Origin: Datnioides undecimradiatus
Lineage: Eukaryota; Chordata; Actinopteri; Lobotiformes; Datnioididae
NCBI GenBank assembly: GCA_008933995.1
Contig: WARS01001888.1
Span: 555,034 to 619,033, forward strand
DNA: 64,000 nucleotides
Direction of reading: 5' to 3'
Every line of letters starts with the position of its first letter. Position 1 is the first letter of the stretch. The notes beneath the pieces were generated by a model, which saw only the letters and a list, made by a program, of their open reading frames with translations, did not search any database and was not told the origin of the DNA. Positions 36,601 through 52,640 of the stretch are shown here, in pieces. The translations under genes were made by a program, and so were the position numbers.

Positions 36601-37596
36601 GATCTGTGGCTCCACCGACCTGCCCCCTGTTGCCACTTATTAACATTATTCTATATTGTCTTGCTAACAGCAGCCATAGTTAGGACTCTGCTGCTCTACC
36701 ATTCTGTCAATTTCATCTTTATGTTCACCTGTATCTGTCTGTGATGTGTTGTATTCTCTCTCTCTCTCTCCCCTCCTGTCTCTCTCTCTTGCTCTCTCTC
36801 TCTCCCCTCCTCTCTCTCTCTCTCTCTCTGTCTCTCCCCTCCTGTCTCTCTCTCTCTCTCTCTCTCCCCCCAGCCGGTCAGGGCAGATCCAGGATCAGTC
36901 CCAGGTGTCCAGGTGTTTGCTGGTGGTGGAGCTGCTGGGTGTGATTAACAGTAATGAGTGTGGTCTCTGCTCTGACTGTCAAGTGCCCTGAGATGACTTG
37001 TGTTGTGAACTGGCGCTATATAAATAAAGCTGAATTGAATTGAATTGATCACAAACTGCCCACAAGTTCATGTCAGGACGTAACCATGGAAATACAAGCC
37101 ATCAGTTCCCCGTTTCCAGTCTTTGTGCTAAGCTAGGCTAATCACACCCTGACAGTTGTGCTCCTGCTTTAGCTGTGTGCTAAATATACCTGAGGGCTTG
37201 ACGGTCAGGAAACTTCCTCTGTCAAACAGGATCCAGATTCCACAGCCGGTGACACTCAGACCCAGAACCTGCAGAGGTCAGAGGTCAGACGTGTGTGTGT
37301 GTTCTCTGTTGTGTCTCTTGAAAACAGTTGAAATAAAGTTAAATTTAAAATCAGAAGCTTGAAACATGTTTGAACCTATCAGACGACATTCAGTCTGACG
37401 CAGTCAGCGAGAAAACAAGTAATCAAATAACAAAGTAATCAAGTAAAAGTAACTAACTGCTGCTCGTTCACAGAACAGGTGAAGTTAACGTGAGTTCAGT
37501 TTCACGTCATCAGGTTCAAAGTGTCCTCACCATAAAGATGGAGTTAAACACATGAGAGCAGAACTTCAGCAGCTGAATCTTCACGTCCAGCTTCAT
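33651..37596 (-). CDS. Tetraspanin of the CD37/CD82 type with a long Tyr-rich tail
   Basis: Four-pass membrane organiser of receptor microdomains. Eight exons on the minus strand, all in phase: 37,596-37,531; 37,268-37,190; 35,324-35,212; 34,995-34,921; 34,537-34,436; 34,348-34,151; 34,077-33,994; 33,896-33,651. Total about 320 aa. TM1 (VLGLSVTGCGIWILF), TM2 (VGLLAIGGVVLLLSIAGCVGA), TM3 (YLGFLIVLVLGQLFVTLLLL), a large loop with the CCG signature (KCCGRTG), a PCSC motif (VLPCSC) and GC (GCKTKVSDWL), then TM4. PCSC is what I associate with CD37 and CD82. The loop has three N-glycosylation sites (NNS, NLT, NGT). Unusually, the cytoplasmic tail is about 74 aa with nine tyrosines, including DYENG; typical tetraspanin tails are far shorter. 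An L2-like LINE sits in intron 2. Confidence 0.9.
35545..37048 (+). mobile_element. L2-like LINE copy B, 5'-truncated
   Basis: It starts within the RT just after the catalytic YADD region (IYLSMKPEEIDQLVRLQT), continues with NTDKAEVMVFGP, SSTLRNLGVMFDQDMSY, DYCNSLLSGCP, RSLQLIQNTAARVL, ISPVLASLHWLPVKSRIDFK and LWNQLPVWVQEQTPSLRLK, then a 3' UTR with a CT tract and the TATAAATAAAGCTGAATTGA tail. Stop codons (about 35,624) and a frameshift near 35,850 make it inactive. It is the intact reference for the split copy at 23.8-29.7 kb, and it lies antisense in a tetraspanin intron. Confidence 0.9.
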
Positions 37597-38976
37597 CCTA
37601 CGTTCTGTTCAGGAGAACCACAGCAGGTTCTTCAGGTGTGTTCTCCAGCAGAACGCCTCGGCTTCTGTCCCTGTCTGCAAAACACCTGAAGTCAGAGTCC
37701 ACTTCCTCATTGTCTGTAAACATTAAACTGGTCTGACCGTCTCCCTGGAAACACACACGCACACGCAGATTTAAAGTATTGATCGGGAGTAAAGTGCAAT
37801 TTCTTCAAAGAACAGCAGGAGCCTCAGCAGGGTCCTCAGACCTCAGTGTGGGAACCTGTGCTGTAGTTCATGTGACCTTTGACCCCCAGTTAAAGAGAAA
37901 GATGTCCCAGAGGTCAGAGGTCACAGTTCGGCCACGTTCCCACGATCATCAGCAGCAGCAATGCTGGGCAGACAGCCAATCAGATTCAGCTGTGTGGACC
38001 TCGCTGCCAGGTTACCATGGCAATGCCTCATCGCCAATGATTTCCTGTTGATTTCGTCATTCTCTTGTTTGACTTGTGACATCACAGGTATATGTGTTTC
38101 ATAAAAAATGAACACAGACACAGACACATGGACACAGATGCACACACAAACAGACACACACACACACACAAACAGACACAGAGACACACACACAGACACA
38201 CACACAGTGTACAGTGTGTTACTCAGCAGAGGGGGCCCCTGATAGGGTAATTCATCACCCCCACCCTGACACCCCCACTGCCCTGAGGCATACTGGGAGA
38301 GTAAACCCTCAGTCAGCAGGTTTGGTTCTGCAGGCTTGAACTCATCTGTCTTCGCCTGTTGATGTTTTGTTCCCATCACAGTTGCGTGTTGGAATCAGCA
38401 TGGTATCGTTCTGCATGTCAGGATCTGTTCAGGTTTTACTTTCTACATGATGGACTGACACAGTGGAAAACACCAGTCTGAGGACGGTTTAACCCCTTAA
38501 ACACCTGAGCCCTGGACAGGAGCACCTCCTCCATCAGAGCGAGGCAGAGCTTCACTGAAGGTGCAGCGGGAATGTCTTCATGACAATCACGGTTCATCAC
38601 CTCCACCTCCCTGACTGCAGCTTTTTGGTGCATGACTCAGTTTGTCTTTGGCAGGAGGTTCTGATGGTGAGGGAGACGGATATAAAGTTGCTATATGGGG
38701 TTTTACCATCACTGAGGAGGTTCTAGTGGTCAGCCGAGGGTTTGGCCTGTTTCATGTTTGAACCAAATGAAATGTTTCAGACTGAAACGGAACCGGACAG
38801 GTTTTGTGTGAACAGACAGGAAATGTTTTGTTTTGAATGAATCAGAGACGAACAGCACGAGGCTGTCGAAGGGTTAAAACAACTCACAGCAAGCTCACTG
38901 CCTGTGTGTCTGCAGGTCTGTTTGCCTGTCTCTCTCTCCCTTCCTGCTCTCAGTCAGTGGGTGTCTCTCGTCCAGG

Positions 38977-40452
38977 ATGAATGTGTCATTGTCGCTGTGT
39001 CTCATCTTCACTCTGATGATGTCGTCCTGCCAGGGTGAGTGACCTCTGACCTCTGGGACTGCTCCGATGTTGTGATTTGAACTCAAAGTAGTTCGATGAA
39101 CCTTCACGCGGCTCCTCCACAGCAACATGTCTGTTCTGCAGCTCACATGTTGAAAACAACACGCTGAAGATTCATGAGCAGGCAGTCAGTAGCTAACTGA
39201 GTAAGCTAACAGTTAGCTTAGTGTCAGTGAGAGTGTGCTGTTCACACCTGTGAACAAATCCAGGTGAGTGTTTCCTGAAGGTGCAGCTGTGAACAGAGTC
39301 ATCAAGCATCAAACTGTTGACATAATGTTTGTGTTTACGTGTAAACATCAACACAGACGTAGTCACAGTCTCCTCACATCACGTTCCCCGTGTGACTGTC
39401 GATGTTCTGAAGCTTCAGACTGAGAAAAGCTTGTGGTCTCTCTGCTCACCTGTGTGTCTCTCTGCTCACCTGTCTGTTATGGCTGTAAAAGAGTCAGCCC
39501 AACACTCAGTTTATCTTCTTGCTCTCCGTAGTCGGATTCATGACATTGTTAGCCTAGCTTAGCACAAAGACTGTAAGCAGAGGGAACTGTTAGCCTAGCT
39601 AACAGTCTGTCTGATGTTGTGTTTCAGTTTCTGCTGCAGGAAAAGAAGAAAGTCATGAAGAAGAGTCAACCACTGATTATTACGACTACGCGACAGAGAC
39701 AGCAACGCCAGACTACGACTACAATGCCACCTTCGACTACTCCTTCGGTAAGAGCTAAGGATCAACGCTGTCCAGGGACTTAGCCACATGCTTAGTATTC
39801 GCAGCATCAGATGTACTAACAGCAGCATTTGTGTGTCGCAGAGACTGGACCCTATCTCCTTGAAGACAGGAACCAGGTGAGAAACTTTAATCTCATGCTT
39901 TTTGTCTTTGAACATAAACCTTACAGGAAGTACTGAGGCCCTTACAGGAAGTACAGGAAGTACTGAGGCCCTTTCAGGAAGTACAGGAAGTACCCAGGCC
40001 CTTACAGGAAGTACCCAGACCCTTACTGGAAGTACAGGAAGTACCTAGGCCCTTACAGGAAGTACCTAGGCCCTTATAGTAAGTACCCAGGCCCTTACAG
40101 GAAGTACAGGAAGTACTCAGGCCCTTACAGGAAGTACCCAGGCCCTTAGAGGAAGTGCTCAGTATTATATTTATATTTCAGCATTATCATGTTTCACTGT
40201 TTGACTCAATGGAACCAATAAAGTTTTTTTTATGTACCTGTGTGTGACATCACAAGTTGTGGGTGTGGCTGAAAGTCAGAGACTGATCATGAAGTGCGTT
40301 TAATGTGCCCCCCAATGACCTCTGACCTCAGGACTGAAAATGTGGATTGTATGTGTTAACGACCTTGGTGTGACCCCTCCCAGGCTGCAGCGATTGGTCC
40401 TTTAAGCCTGGTACTCCTCCTGGGATTGGCTGTCAGTGAGACGTGGAACTGA
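38977..40452 (+). CDS. Small secreted/anchored acidic tyrosine-rich protein
   Basis: Four exons join in frame: 38,977-39,034, 39,628-39,747, 39,842-39,876 and 40,384-40,452, about 93 aa in total. It has a signal peptide (MNVSLSLCLIFTLMMSSC), an acidic middle (KEESHEEESTTDYYDYATET, then PDYDYNATFDYSFE) and a C-terminal hydrophobic stretch (IGPLSLVLLLGLAVS) that could be a GPI signal or a short TM segment. Tyrosines flanked by Asp and Glu are what tyrosylprotein sulfotransferases favour, as in PSGL-1 and chemokine receptor N-termini. NAT is one N-glycosylation site. I do not recognise the family. I infer a cell-surface, possibly leukocyte, protein because of its type and its neighbours. A candidate AATAAA lies at 41,266. 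Confidence 0.6.
39920..40160. repeat. GGCCCTTACAGGAAGTAC minisatellite
   Basis: About ten tandem or nested units of CCCTTACAGGAAGTACNNAG with internal ACAGGAAGT duplications, in the last intron of the small acidic gene. Confidence 0.85.
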
Positions 40453-41265
40453 TGTGGGTGGAGCCAAAGACCACCTTCAGACAGGTGAGAGAGTACAGAG
40501 AAAAGACTGATCAGTGTGGTGGTTGATCGACTCGAGGGCAGTGTGACCTTTGACCTTTGAGGTGAAGCAATGAATCCCACAGTTCCTGCCTTCTTGAGAT
40601 CACAGTTGACCTTCAGCTTCACTTTTTCCAAACATCAGTTTGATTCAGCTTTACGGAGATAATAAAGAAACTTTGGTCTGTGGTGAAAGTTTCACCAAAG
40701 TTTCCTGTAGTTTCTGAGCTTGTGTCTTTGAATCAGATGTGAGGCCTCACATCTGAATGAAACGACTTCACAGTAGCGTCTGTGTTAACTTCGCACACTA
40801 ACTTTGCTCTTATCAACTCTCATTTTGTTTTCTCACAGAATGAAAACTCACCTGCAGACCTCAGTCCAGCTGGGCTGACACTGCTGATCAATTTCTGATC
40901 ACACAACATCAATTAGTAACTGGAAACCCTGTCTGACACATGGACAGATTGATTTCTGATCACTGAGCTGTTTCATCACCATGACAACACATGAACCACA
41001 TACAGTTTGATGTTTTTGCTTATATAATAAATACTTTTACACAAACTGATAAAAGGTTATTGATCAGTGACTGATGTCACCTGCTGGACTCAGATCAATA
41101 ATCAATGATCCCTTTTATAGAGGACTGAGGCGAACCAAAGAAAAATCAGTATGGTTTGTTGAACAGAGACATGTCTGAACAAATGTAATCAATAAATCAG
41201 TTATAGATAATCTGTTTCCTAATAACTTCAATGCTTTTATGATGTTTGTTCATCTCCATGCTACA

Positions 41266-41271
41266 AATAAA
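41266..41271 (+). promoter_or_regulatory. Candidate polyadenylation signal of the small acidic gene
   Basis: AATAAA in AT-rich DNA. An earlier one at about 40,660 (AATAAAG) is an alternative. Confidence 0.4.
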
Positions 41272-41977
41272 GTTTTCTGCCTGTGTAACAAGTTTCCTGT
41301 ATGAGAACGATCAGTCGATCAGCTGGAGATGGAGCTGCTGATGTCTAAGGAGCTTTCAAGGAATTCAAGGACTTCAAAACTGATCCTGGAATCCTTTAGA
41401 CTTCAGTATATTTTCAGCACTCTCCAGGAGAGTCCTGGAACTGTTCCAAGGCCAGTTGGTCTCTGAACTGTGGCGCCTCCTTCAGGAGGTTGTCTGTAGC
41501 TGCTCAACCACTTTGAAAAGTTAAATGACTTCATTGGATAAAAACTTGAAACAGGTGAAAACGTCATGGGAACGAGTTAAAAAAAAATGCACACAAGAAA
41601 AACTAAAAAAAACAAAAAGCAAAACACAGAGAGAGAGAGAGACTGAAAGACTGTGGCTTGAATGTGAAGTCCAGCAGGATGAACTGTTGCATCTTCACTG
41701 TCCTGAGTTTCCTCAAACTGCTGCCATGACAGGAAGTACTCAGATAATAAAGAGTAAAGCTGTAGTTAGAGTATGTAGCACTTGTCCATACCTGTGGTCC
41801 GTAGCTGTCAGTACCTGTCCACTCAGTGTTGTGCTGTCCCGTCTTCACCTGTGACGCCCGCAGTTTATTTCACAGACTCCAGTTATTGATGATCGGAGCT
41901 GTAAACGACCAGTTTCCTGTTTGTATTGATCCTGCAAAGTCGTGATGCCGTGTTTCAGTTGGTTTGTGTTTCTACAG

Positions 41978-42148
41978 TACATGCAGCACTGTGCGTAGGG
42001 TACATGCAGCACTGTGCGTAGGGTACATGCAGCACTGCGCGTAGGGTACATGCAGCACTGCGCGTAGGGTACATGCAGCACTGCGCGTAGGGTACATGCT
42101 GCACTGCGCGTAGGGTACATGCTGCACTGCGCGTAGGGTACATGCTGC
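41978..42148. repeat. 23-bp minisatellite, about 7.4 copies
   Basis: Highly uniform units containing ACATGCAGCACTGCGCGTAG. The first copies have CTGTGCG, the later ones CTGCGCG, and the last ones CATGCTGCACTG, so variants are ordered along the array. Confidence 0.95.
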
Positions 42149-42214
42149 TGGATAAAGCATGAAAGCACTGAGTCATGACATTCAGAGAATAAACTGACAT
42201 TTTTTATTAAAAGC

Positions 42215-42220
42215 TTTATT
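42215..42220 (-). promoter_or_regulatory. Candidate polyadenylation signal of the CHTOP-like gene
   Basis: TTTATT on the plus strand is AATAAA on the minus strand, about 220 bases past the stop codon. Confidence 0.55.
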
Positions 42221-42438
42221 TTGAACCGTTGGAGCCTCAGAAACACAATCAGACTAACTTAAAGTCCAAACTCACAGAGGGGTCAGTGAAGTACTCACAG
42301 GCCTGACCGAAAAAACACAGGTGAATAAATCAAACAAACCCTCAAACAATAAAACGTCCTGCTCCAACACACCTGAGAGACTAAACTGAGGTCAGAGCTG
42401 CTCTACCTCTGACCCGAACCTGCATCCTTCGAGCTGCA

Positions 42439-44370
42439 TCAGTCCAGCTGCATCTGTCCCGCCATCATCATGTACTCGTCCAGCTGAGCGTCCAAGCGGC
42501 GTCTGCTCAGCGACATGTAGTCGTCCAGTTCTTTGTCCAGTCTGCTCTTGGTCATGGACATGTACTCCTCCAGCTGATCGTCCAGCTGCTTCTTGGTTGG
42601 CACGTCGTCTTTCCTCAGGCCACGCCCCCTAGAGGTGGCAGCCCCACCTGTCCGCAGATGGAGACTGAGCTGTGTCCGTCCTGCAAGACAAACACACAGA
42701 GGTCAACAGGCTGCAACCGCCCCCACAGGCTGTAAGTGCTCCCCCACAGGCTGTAATCACCTGAAACTCACCTGCAGTTGGTGTCTGCATGTTTTTCCTC
42801 ACCAGGAGGCGACGCTGGCTGAGAGCAGCCCGCAGGTCACTTGGTCCTGTACAGGAACACACAGGTACCAGGTGTAGCCACAGGTTCAAATGTCAGTTTG
42901 CATGAACATGGCTGATCTCAACAATGCAGTGATTCATCACTCAGCTCCTTCAGTGAATGGTTTTACTTGGCCACAGTACCTGCTGTTACCTGTCCGCAGT
43001 ACCTGGTTTAATCTGCTCTACTCACTCCTGCAGTTGTGGGCGGAGCCTGCTCTCCACTTGTACTTGCGCAGGAAGCTCCAGAAGCCTCGGTGTGCAGAGG
43101 TGTAGAGGCGTTGTGTTGTCTGCCGGCGGCCGAGTCGAGTCCAGATGCTCCTGCCGGTCGTCCGACGCTCCTTCACCCTCGCAGACGAGTCACGAGTCTG
43201 GACATGAGGAGAGATTTCACTACGGTTCAGAGATCCACCTGAAGGTCAGACCTGCTGGTGTCCCGTGTGAAGCCAAGATGTTATCAATACACCTGGTCAA
43301 CAAGCACATGCAGGTGAGAAAAGGAGCCAGCAGGACCCAATGCGGGACCCAATGCAACCGGTGGTACCAGCAGGACCAGTATGACCCGGCGGGCAGCAGA
43401 AGAAGAAGCTGATAGTCATCTGTTGTCTTCTTTCTTGACTTAGGAGAATCATGTCAGATTGGCTCTGCTGCTGTGAACAACTTTACTCATATTTTAAATA
43501 TTTAAAATCTAAATCTAAAATCCTGTTCTGCTTTCCTAAGTTTGATGGAGCAGTTATTCAATAATAATAGTAGTAATAATAAAGAACTGAACTGATCAAT
43601 AGTGTCAGTGCGATCCTGGTCTCCACCACCTGCCACTGACAGAAGAACAACCCTAACATAAAGACTTTGACTAAACACTGTAACAGTGTCTGATGATCAT
43701 CTAAACGAGTTGGTAACAGTCATCATGGTGACACAGCCCAGACCCATCAGTCTGCTCATCAGCACTCATTATCTCACAGCTGCTCAGTCCATCAGCCAGG
43801 ACCCTTAAACCCAACACACAGGTGTGCTGACATCACCCTGCATCATGCTGACCACAGGCCCAGCTGGGTACATTTCACTGCTGCAGTCAAGACAGAGCAG
43901 ACTGATTGGTCTACAGCTCAGTGACTGACCTGCACACTGGGCAGCCGTGACATCTCTTGCTTCATCAGCAGGACCACTGGGGGTGTCCTACACCTCCTAT
44001 GCTGCAGCAGGATGGGGTGGACCCTGACGGACCTGCGTTGGGTCAGCTGGTCCACCAGCACCTGTGAGAAACTGCAGCGTGGATGGATGACCAGAGAGAA
44101 GCGACGAAAGAACAGAACCACTCATTATCCAGGATTTCATGTGTGATCAGAGTGATATGATAATGAGACAGAGCTGCAGAGTTACAGTTTGAACTTCACT
44201 TCCTGTTTCTCACTGAGCCTGTACAGGCACAGAGGGAAATCTTTAAAGACTGATTCATCAAATAAAAACACATTTAACAAAGTGATGATGAAATGTGTGT
44301 CTCACCGCTCATGGAGGGAAACTGCTGAAGTGCTTCTCAGGAAAAACGAGTGCGGTTTAGCTGAATCCAT
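42439..44370 (-). CDS. CHTOP-like mRNA-export adaptor, divergent paralogue
   Basis: Five exons on the minus strand join in phase: 44,370-44,306, 44,071-43,930, 43,197-43,026, 42,846-42,772 and 42,680-42,439; 231 aa. The N-terminal segment SLHERFSQVLVDQ resembles the SLNERF motif of CHTOP and UIF, and the C-terminus has three copies, 15 residues apart, of the UAP56/DDX39B-binding consensus (LDDQLEEYM, LDKELDDYM, LDAQLDEYM); human CHTOP has two. CHTOP-type proteins link the TREX complex and PRMT1 to mRNA export in the nucleus. The middle is basic (RVKERRTTGR, RGFWSFLRKYKWRAG) but lacks CHTOP's long RG-repeat array, with only SRGRG left. It is therefore a relative of chtop rather than clearly chtop itself. 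CHTOP lies at human 1q21.3, fitting the neighbours. Confidence 0.8.
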
Positions 44371-44854
44371 CGGCTCCACGTTGCTCTGACTCAGTCAGAG
44401 ACGCTCACAGCTGAGCCCAGTCTCCTTCACCTGCGGGATAATTAACACCAACACGCCCGTTTCAGCGCTGAGAGCACAAACACACAGCCCACTCCGCCCC
44501 ACTGCACCGCAACAGTAACGTTAAAAGTTGTTCTCCTTAAAAATGACAGATGCTTTGTGGCTCAGATGACAGCTGCGTTGGAGTGGAGCACGAAGATTCC
44601 CAGGATAAAACACTTCCGGTCACTTTGCGTCTACGTTGTGCAGATAATCCACTAAATTTTACAATTCAGCACATTTTATACAAGGTGAGGCTGAGACATT
44701 CAATCGGTCACAGTGGCTTTAACTCTTGTTTCATGGCTGAAGTTTGACACGTTCACAGCTGGAGGCGAAGAAAAGATGAACAGAGTTCACCTTCATCGCG
44801 AGCAGAGACACCTGGTAACTGTCGCAGGCTACGGTGACGTCACTGAAGTGATAC

Positions 44855-45081
44855 TAATCAGCCGACTAACTGACCGAAATGCTGATCACTAACTGGCGGC
44901 AATGCTAATCACCTAGCTAACTGACAGTAATGATAATCACCTAGCTAATTGGCAGCAATGCTAAACGCCTAGCTAACTGACAGTAATGCTAATACCTAGC
45001 TAACTGACAGTAATGCTAATCACCTAGCTAACTGACAGCAATGCTAATCACCTAGCTAATTGACAGCAATGCTAATGAGCT
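44855..45081. repeat. 28-bp tandem repeat, about 7-8 copies
   Basis: Units with core ATCACCTAGCTAACTGACAG followed by TAATGCTA or CAATGCTA. It lies between the divergent CHTOP-like and smad4 genes. Confidence 0.85.
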
Positions 45082-45839
45082 AAATCGGTACCTCTGAAAT
45101 CCGTCCTACAATCAATTGTTCTATTAACGCCGTCAAACTTTCATTATTAATTTTCCTGGAACTGCATTACAAACATGCATAACAGTAGCATTATTATAAT
45201 TATATAATTAGCATGTCTGCGTCTATAATTAGCATTATATAATTAGCATAATAATTACTTCCAGGGATGAGCAGCCAATGACCTTCTTCACCTGTCGCTG
45301 TTTCTCAGGACTGAAGTTTCCGTTATTCTCCTGTTGGACTCGTTCAGACTGGAACAGGTTTTCAAACGGTTACCTGTTCAGGATCACAGTTTTATTTAAC
45401 ATTATTTAACATTTAAAACGTTTAACGTGTTTATTTTTGTATCACAGTCCAGCCCGAGCAGGACACTCTATTCAACGCGAGATGGCGCCAACCTGTGTTC
45501 CACAAGCTGTCAATCACCCGGTAACCCGGGGCAACCACACAGTCTCTCACACGCGACGCACAGGAGAGCAGTGATTGGCTCTCTCACAGAAGTCACGCAC
45601 ACAAACAAACTTTGTGACAGGAGTCAAGAAAGCAGCGGGAAATGCGTTTCCGGCCATAACCTTCAGAATAAAAGCTTAAGTTATTCCAGAAGTTTAATGA
45701 GAGGAGTTCACCCGGATCTTTCCGTGTCTGTCATCGTGGTTCAGACGCCAGTAACAGTGAGTCTGTGTCTGCGTGTCTGTCCTTTGGGTGTGAAGATACT
45801 CTTATTTTTATAGCTAAAGAAGTGCCTTGACTTCCTGTT
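45082..45839. other. Intergenic region, probable smad4 promoter side
   Basis: AT-rich up to about 45,430, then more GC-rich. I place no promoter motif with confidence. The smad4 first exon likely begins near the end of this interval. Confidence 0.35.
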
Positions 45840-45997
45840 ATGTCTGGTAAGCATGACACAGCCACCCCCGCCCACCCCGCTGACGAGTGTGCAGACGGAC
45901 ACAGTCTGGATCAGACGGAGGACACACAGACCGACACACAGCCGGTCTTACAGTCACACACTGCAGATCGCAGCCGTGCGGAGAGAGCAGAGAACCG
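45840..45997 (+). other. Possible smad4 5' UTR exon carrying a uORF
   Basis: An open frame begins at an ATG at 45,840 (MSGKHDTATP...) and stays open to a good donor (CCG|GTGAGT) after 45,997. Spliced to the first smad4 coding exon (46,457), it meets TGA at once, two bases before the smad4 ATG. I therefore see it as a 5' UTR exon with an upstream ORF rather than an N-terminal extension. The transcription start is not known. Confidence 0.35.
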
Positions 45998-46462
45998 GTG
46001 AGTGGAGCTGACAGAGCCTGATGAAGCTTTCTGCTATACGGCCGCTTTATATCAGACAACTGTTGATGCTACAAGACTGCCTGCCTGTCTGCCTGTCTGT
46101 CTGACTGCCTGTCTGTCTGTCTGCGTCTGTCTGTCTGCAGTTAAAATAACATGATTAATAAATCAGTCAATATAGGATCAGTCAGTGACTGAATGATGAT
46201 ATTCAGATTGATGACATCACTAATAACTAAATATGAAGTGTGATGTCACTTTATTGATGATGAGGTTAGAAAATGAAACCATCAATCATCAGACCTGATG
46301 CAACACAATGAAGGTCTGCAGGTGGAGAGACAATCAGCGATCAATATGTTTGCATCGATCACTATGTTTGGATTGGTGACTGTAGCATTGTACTATGTTA
46401 CTGATATGATCAGAGCCTGCATCCTGTCTGTGCTTAATCTTAATGCGACCCCCCAGGTGACC

Positions 46463-52114
<5,652 letters not shown>

Positions 52115-52634
52115 CACACTGCAGCAGGTGTGTGTGTGTGTGTTTCTCTGTGGGTGAGGTTTACCTCATGGGACAGCCAATCACAGCAGCTGAAACAGAT
52201 GCTGTCCTGATGATGTCACCTGACTCTTCCACCTGACACCACCTGACTGCCAGGATCCATTAGCTCTGCCCAACCTGTCCTCCACACAGTGAAAACAAAC
52301 ACACTGACTGAGAGGCCTCAGACAATCAGCCAATCACAGCTCACATTGCTCCTGTCACTCAGAGGTGTTTCCATGGATACCAGCATCTCAAATCAAAGGG
52401 TCTGTTCTCTCTCCTCCCAGTAATCGCAGGCTGCTCCTTCAACCCTCGGTCTCCTGATTATTTCTCCTTATTAACTGCCAAAGATTCATTTCCTGCTCCT
52501 GATGATATCATATCCTGTTTACTCTGTGATTCAGATAATTTATTGTTTTTTCCTCCGTCAGCTTTTTTATCATGTTATATTTTAACATTTTATACTGAGG
52601 TGATCAATAACTGCCCTGTCTGCTGTTTATTCAA

Positions 52635-52640
52635 ATTAAA
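52635..52640 (+). promoter_or_regulatory. Candidate smad4 polyadenylation signal
   Basis: ATTAAA about 520 bases after the stop codon. It is a common variant signal, not AATAAA. Confidence 0.35.

Larger units (their letters stand above)
40453..42214. other. 3' UTR and intergenic DNA
   Basis: The 3' UTR of the small acidic gene probably ends near the AATAAA at 41,266. The rest holds a 23-bp minisatellite (41,978-42,148). A Lys-rich open frame at about 41,525-41,850 has no support as a gene. Confidence 0.5.

Noticed and set aside
41525..41854. Lys-rich 109-aa open frame
   Set aside because: A-rich low-complexity DNA with no recognisable domain. It lies past the end of the small acidic gene.
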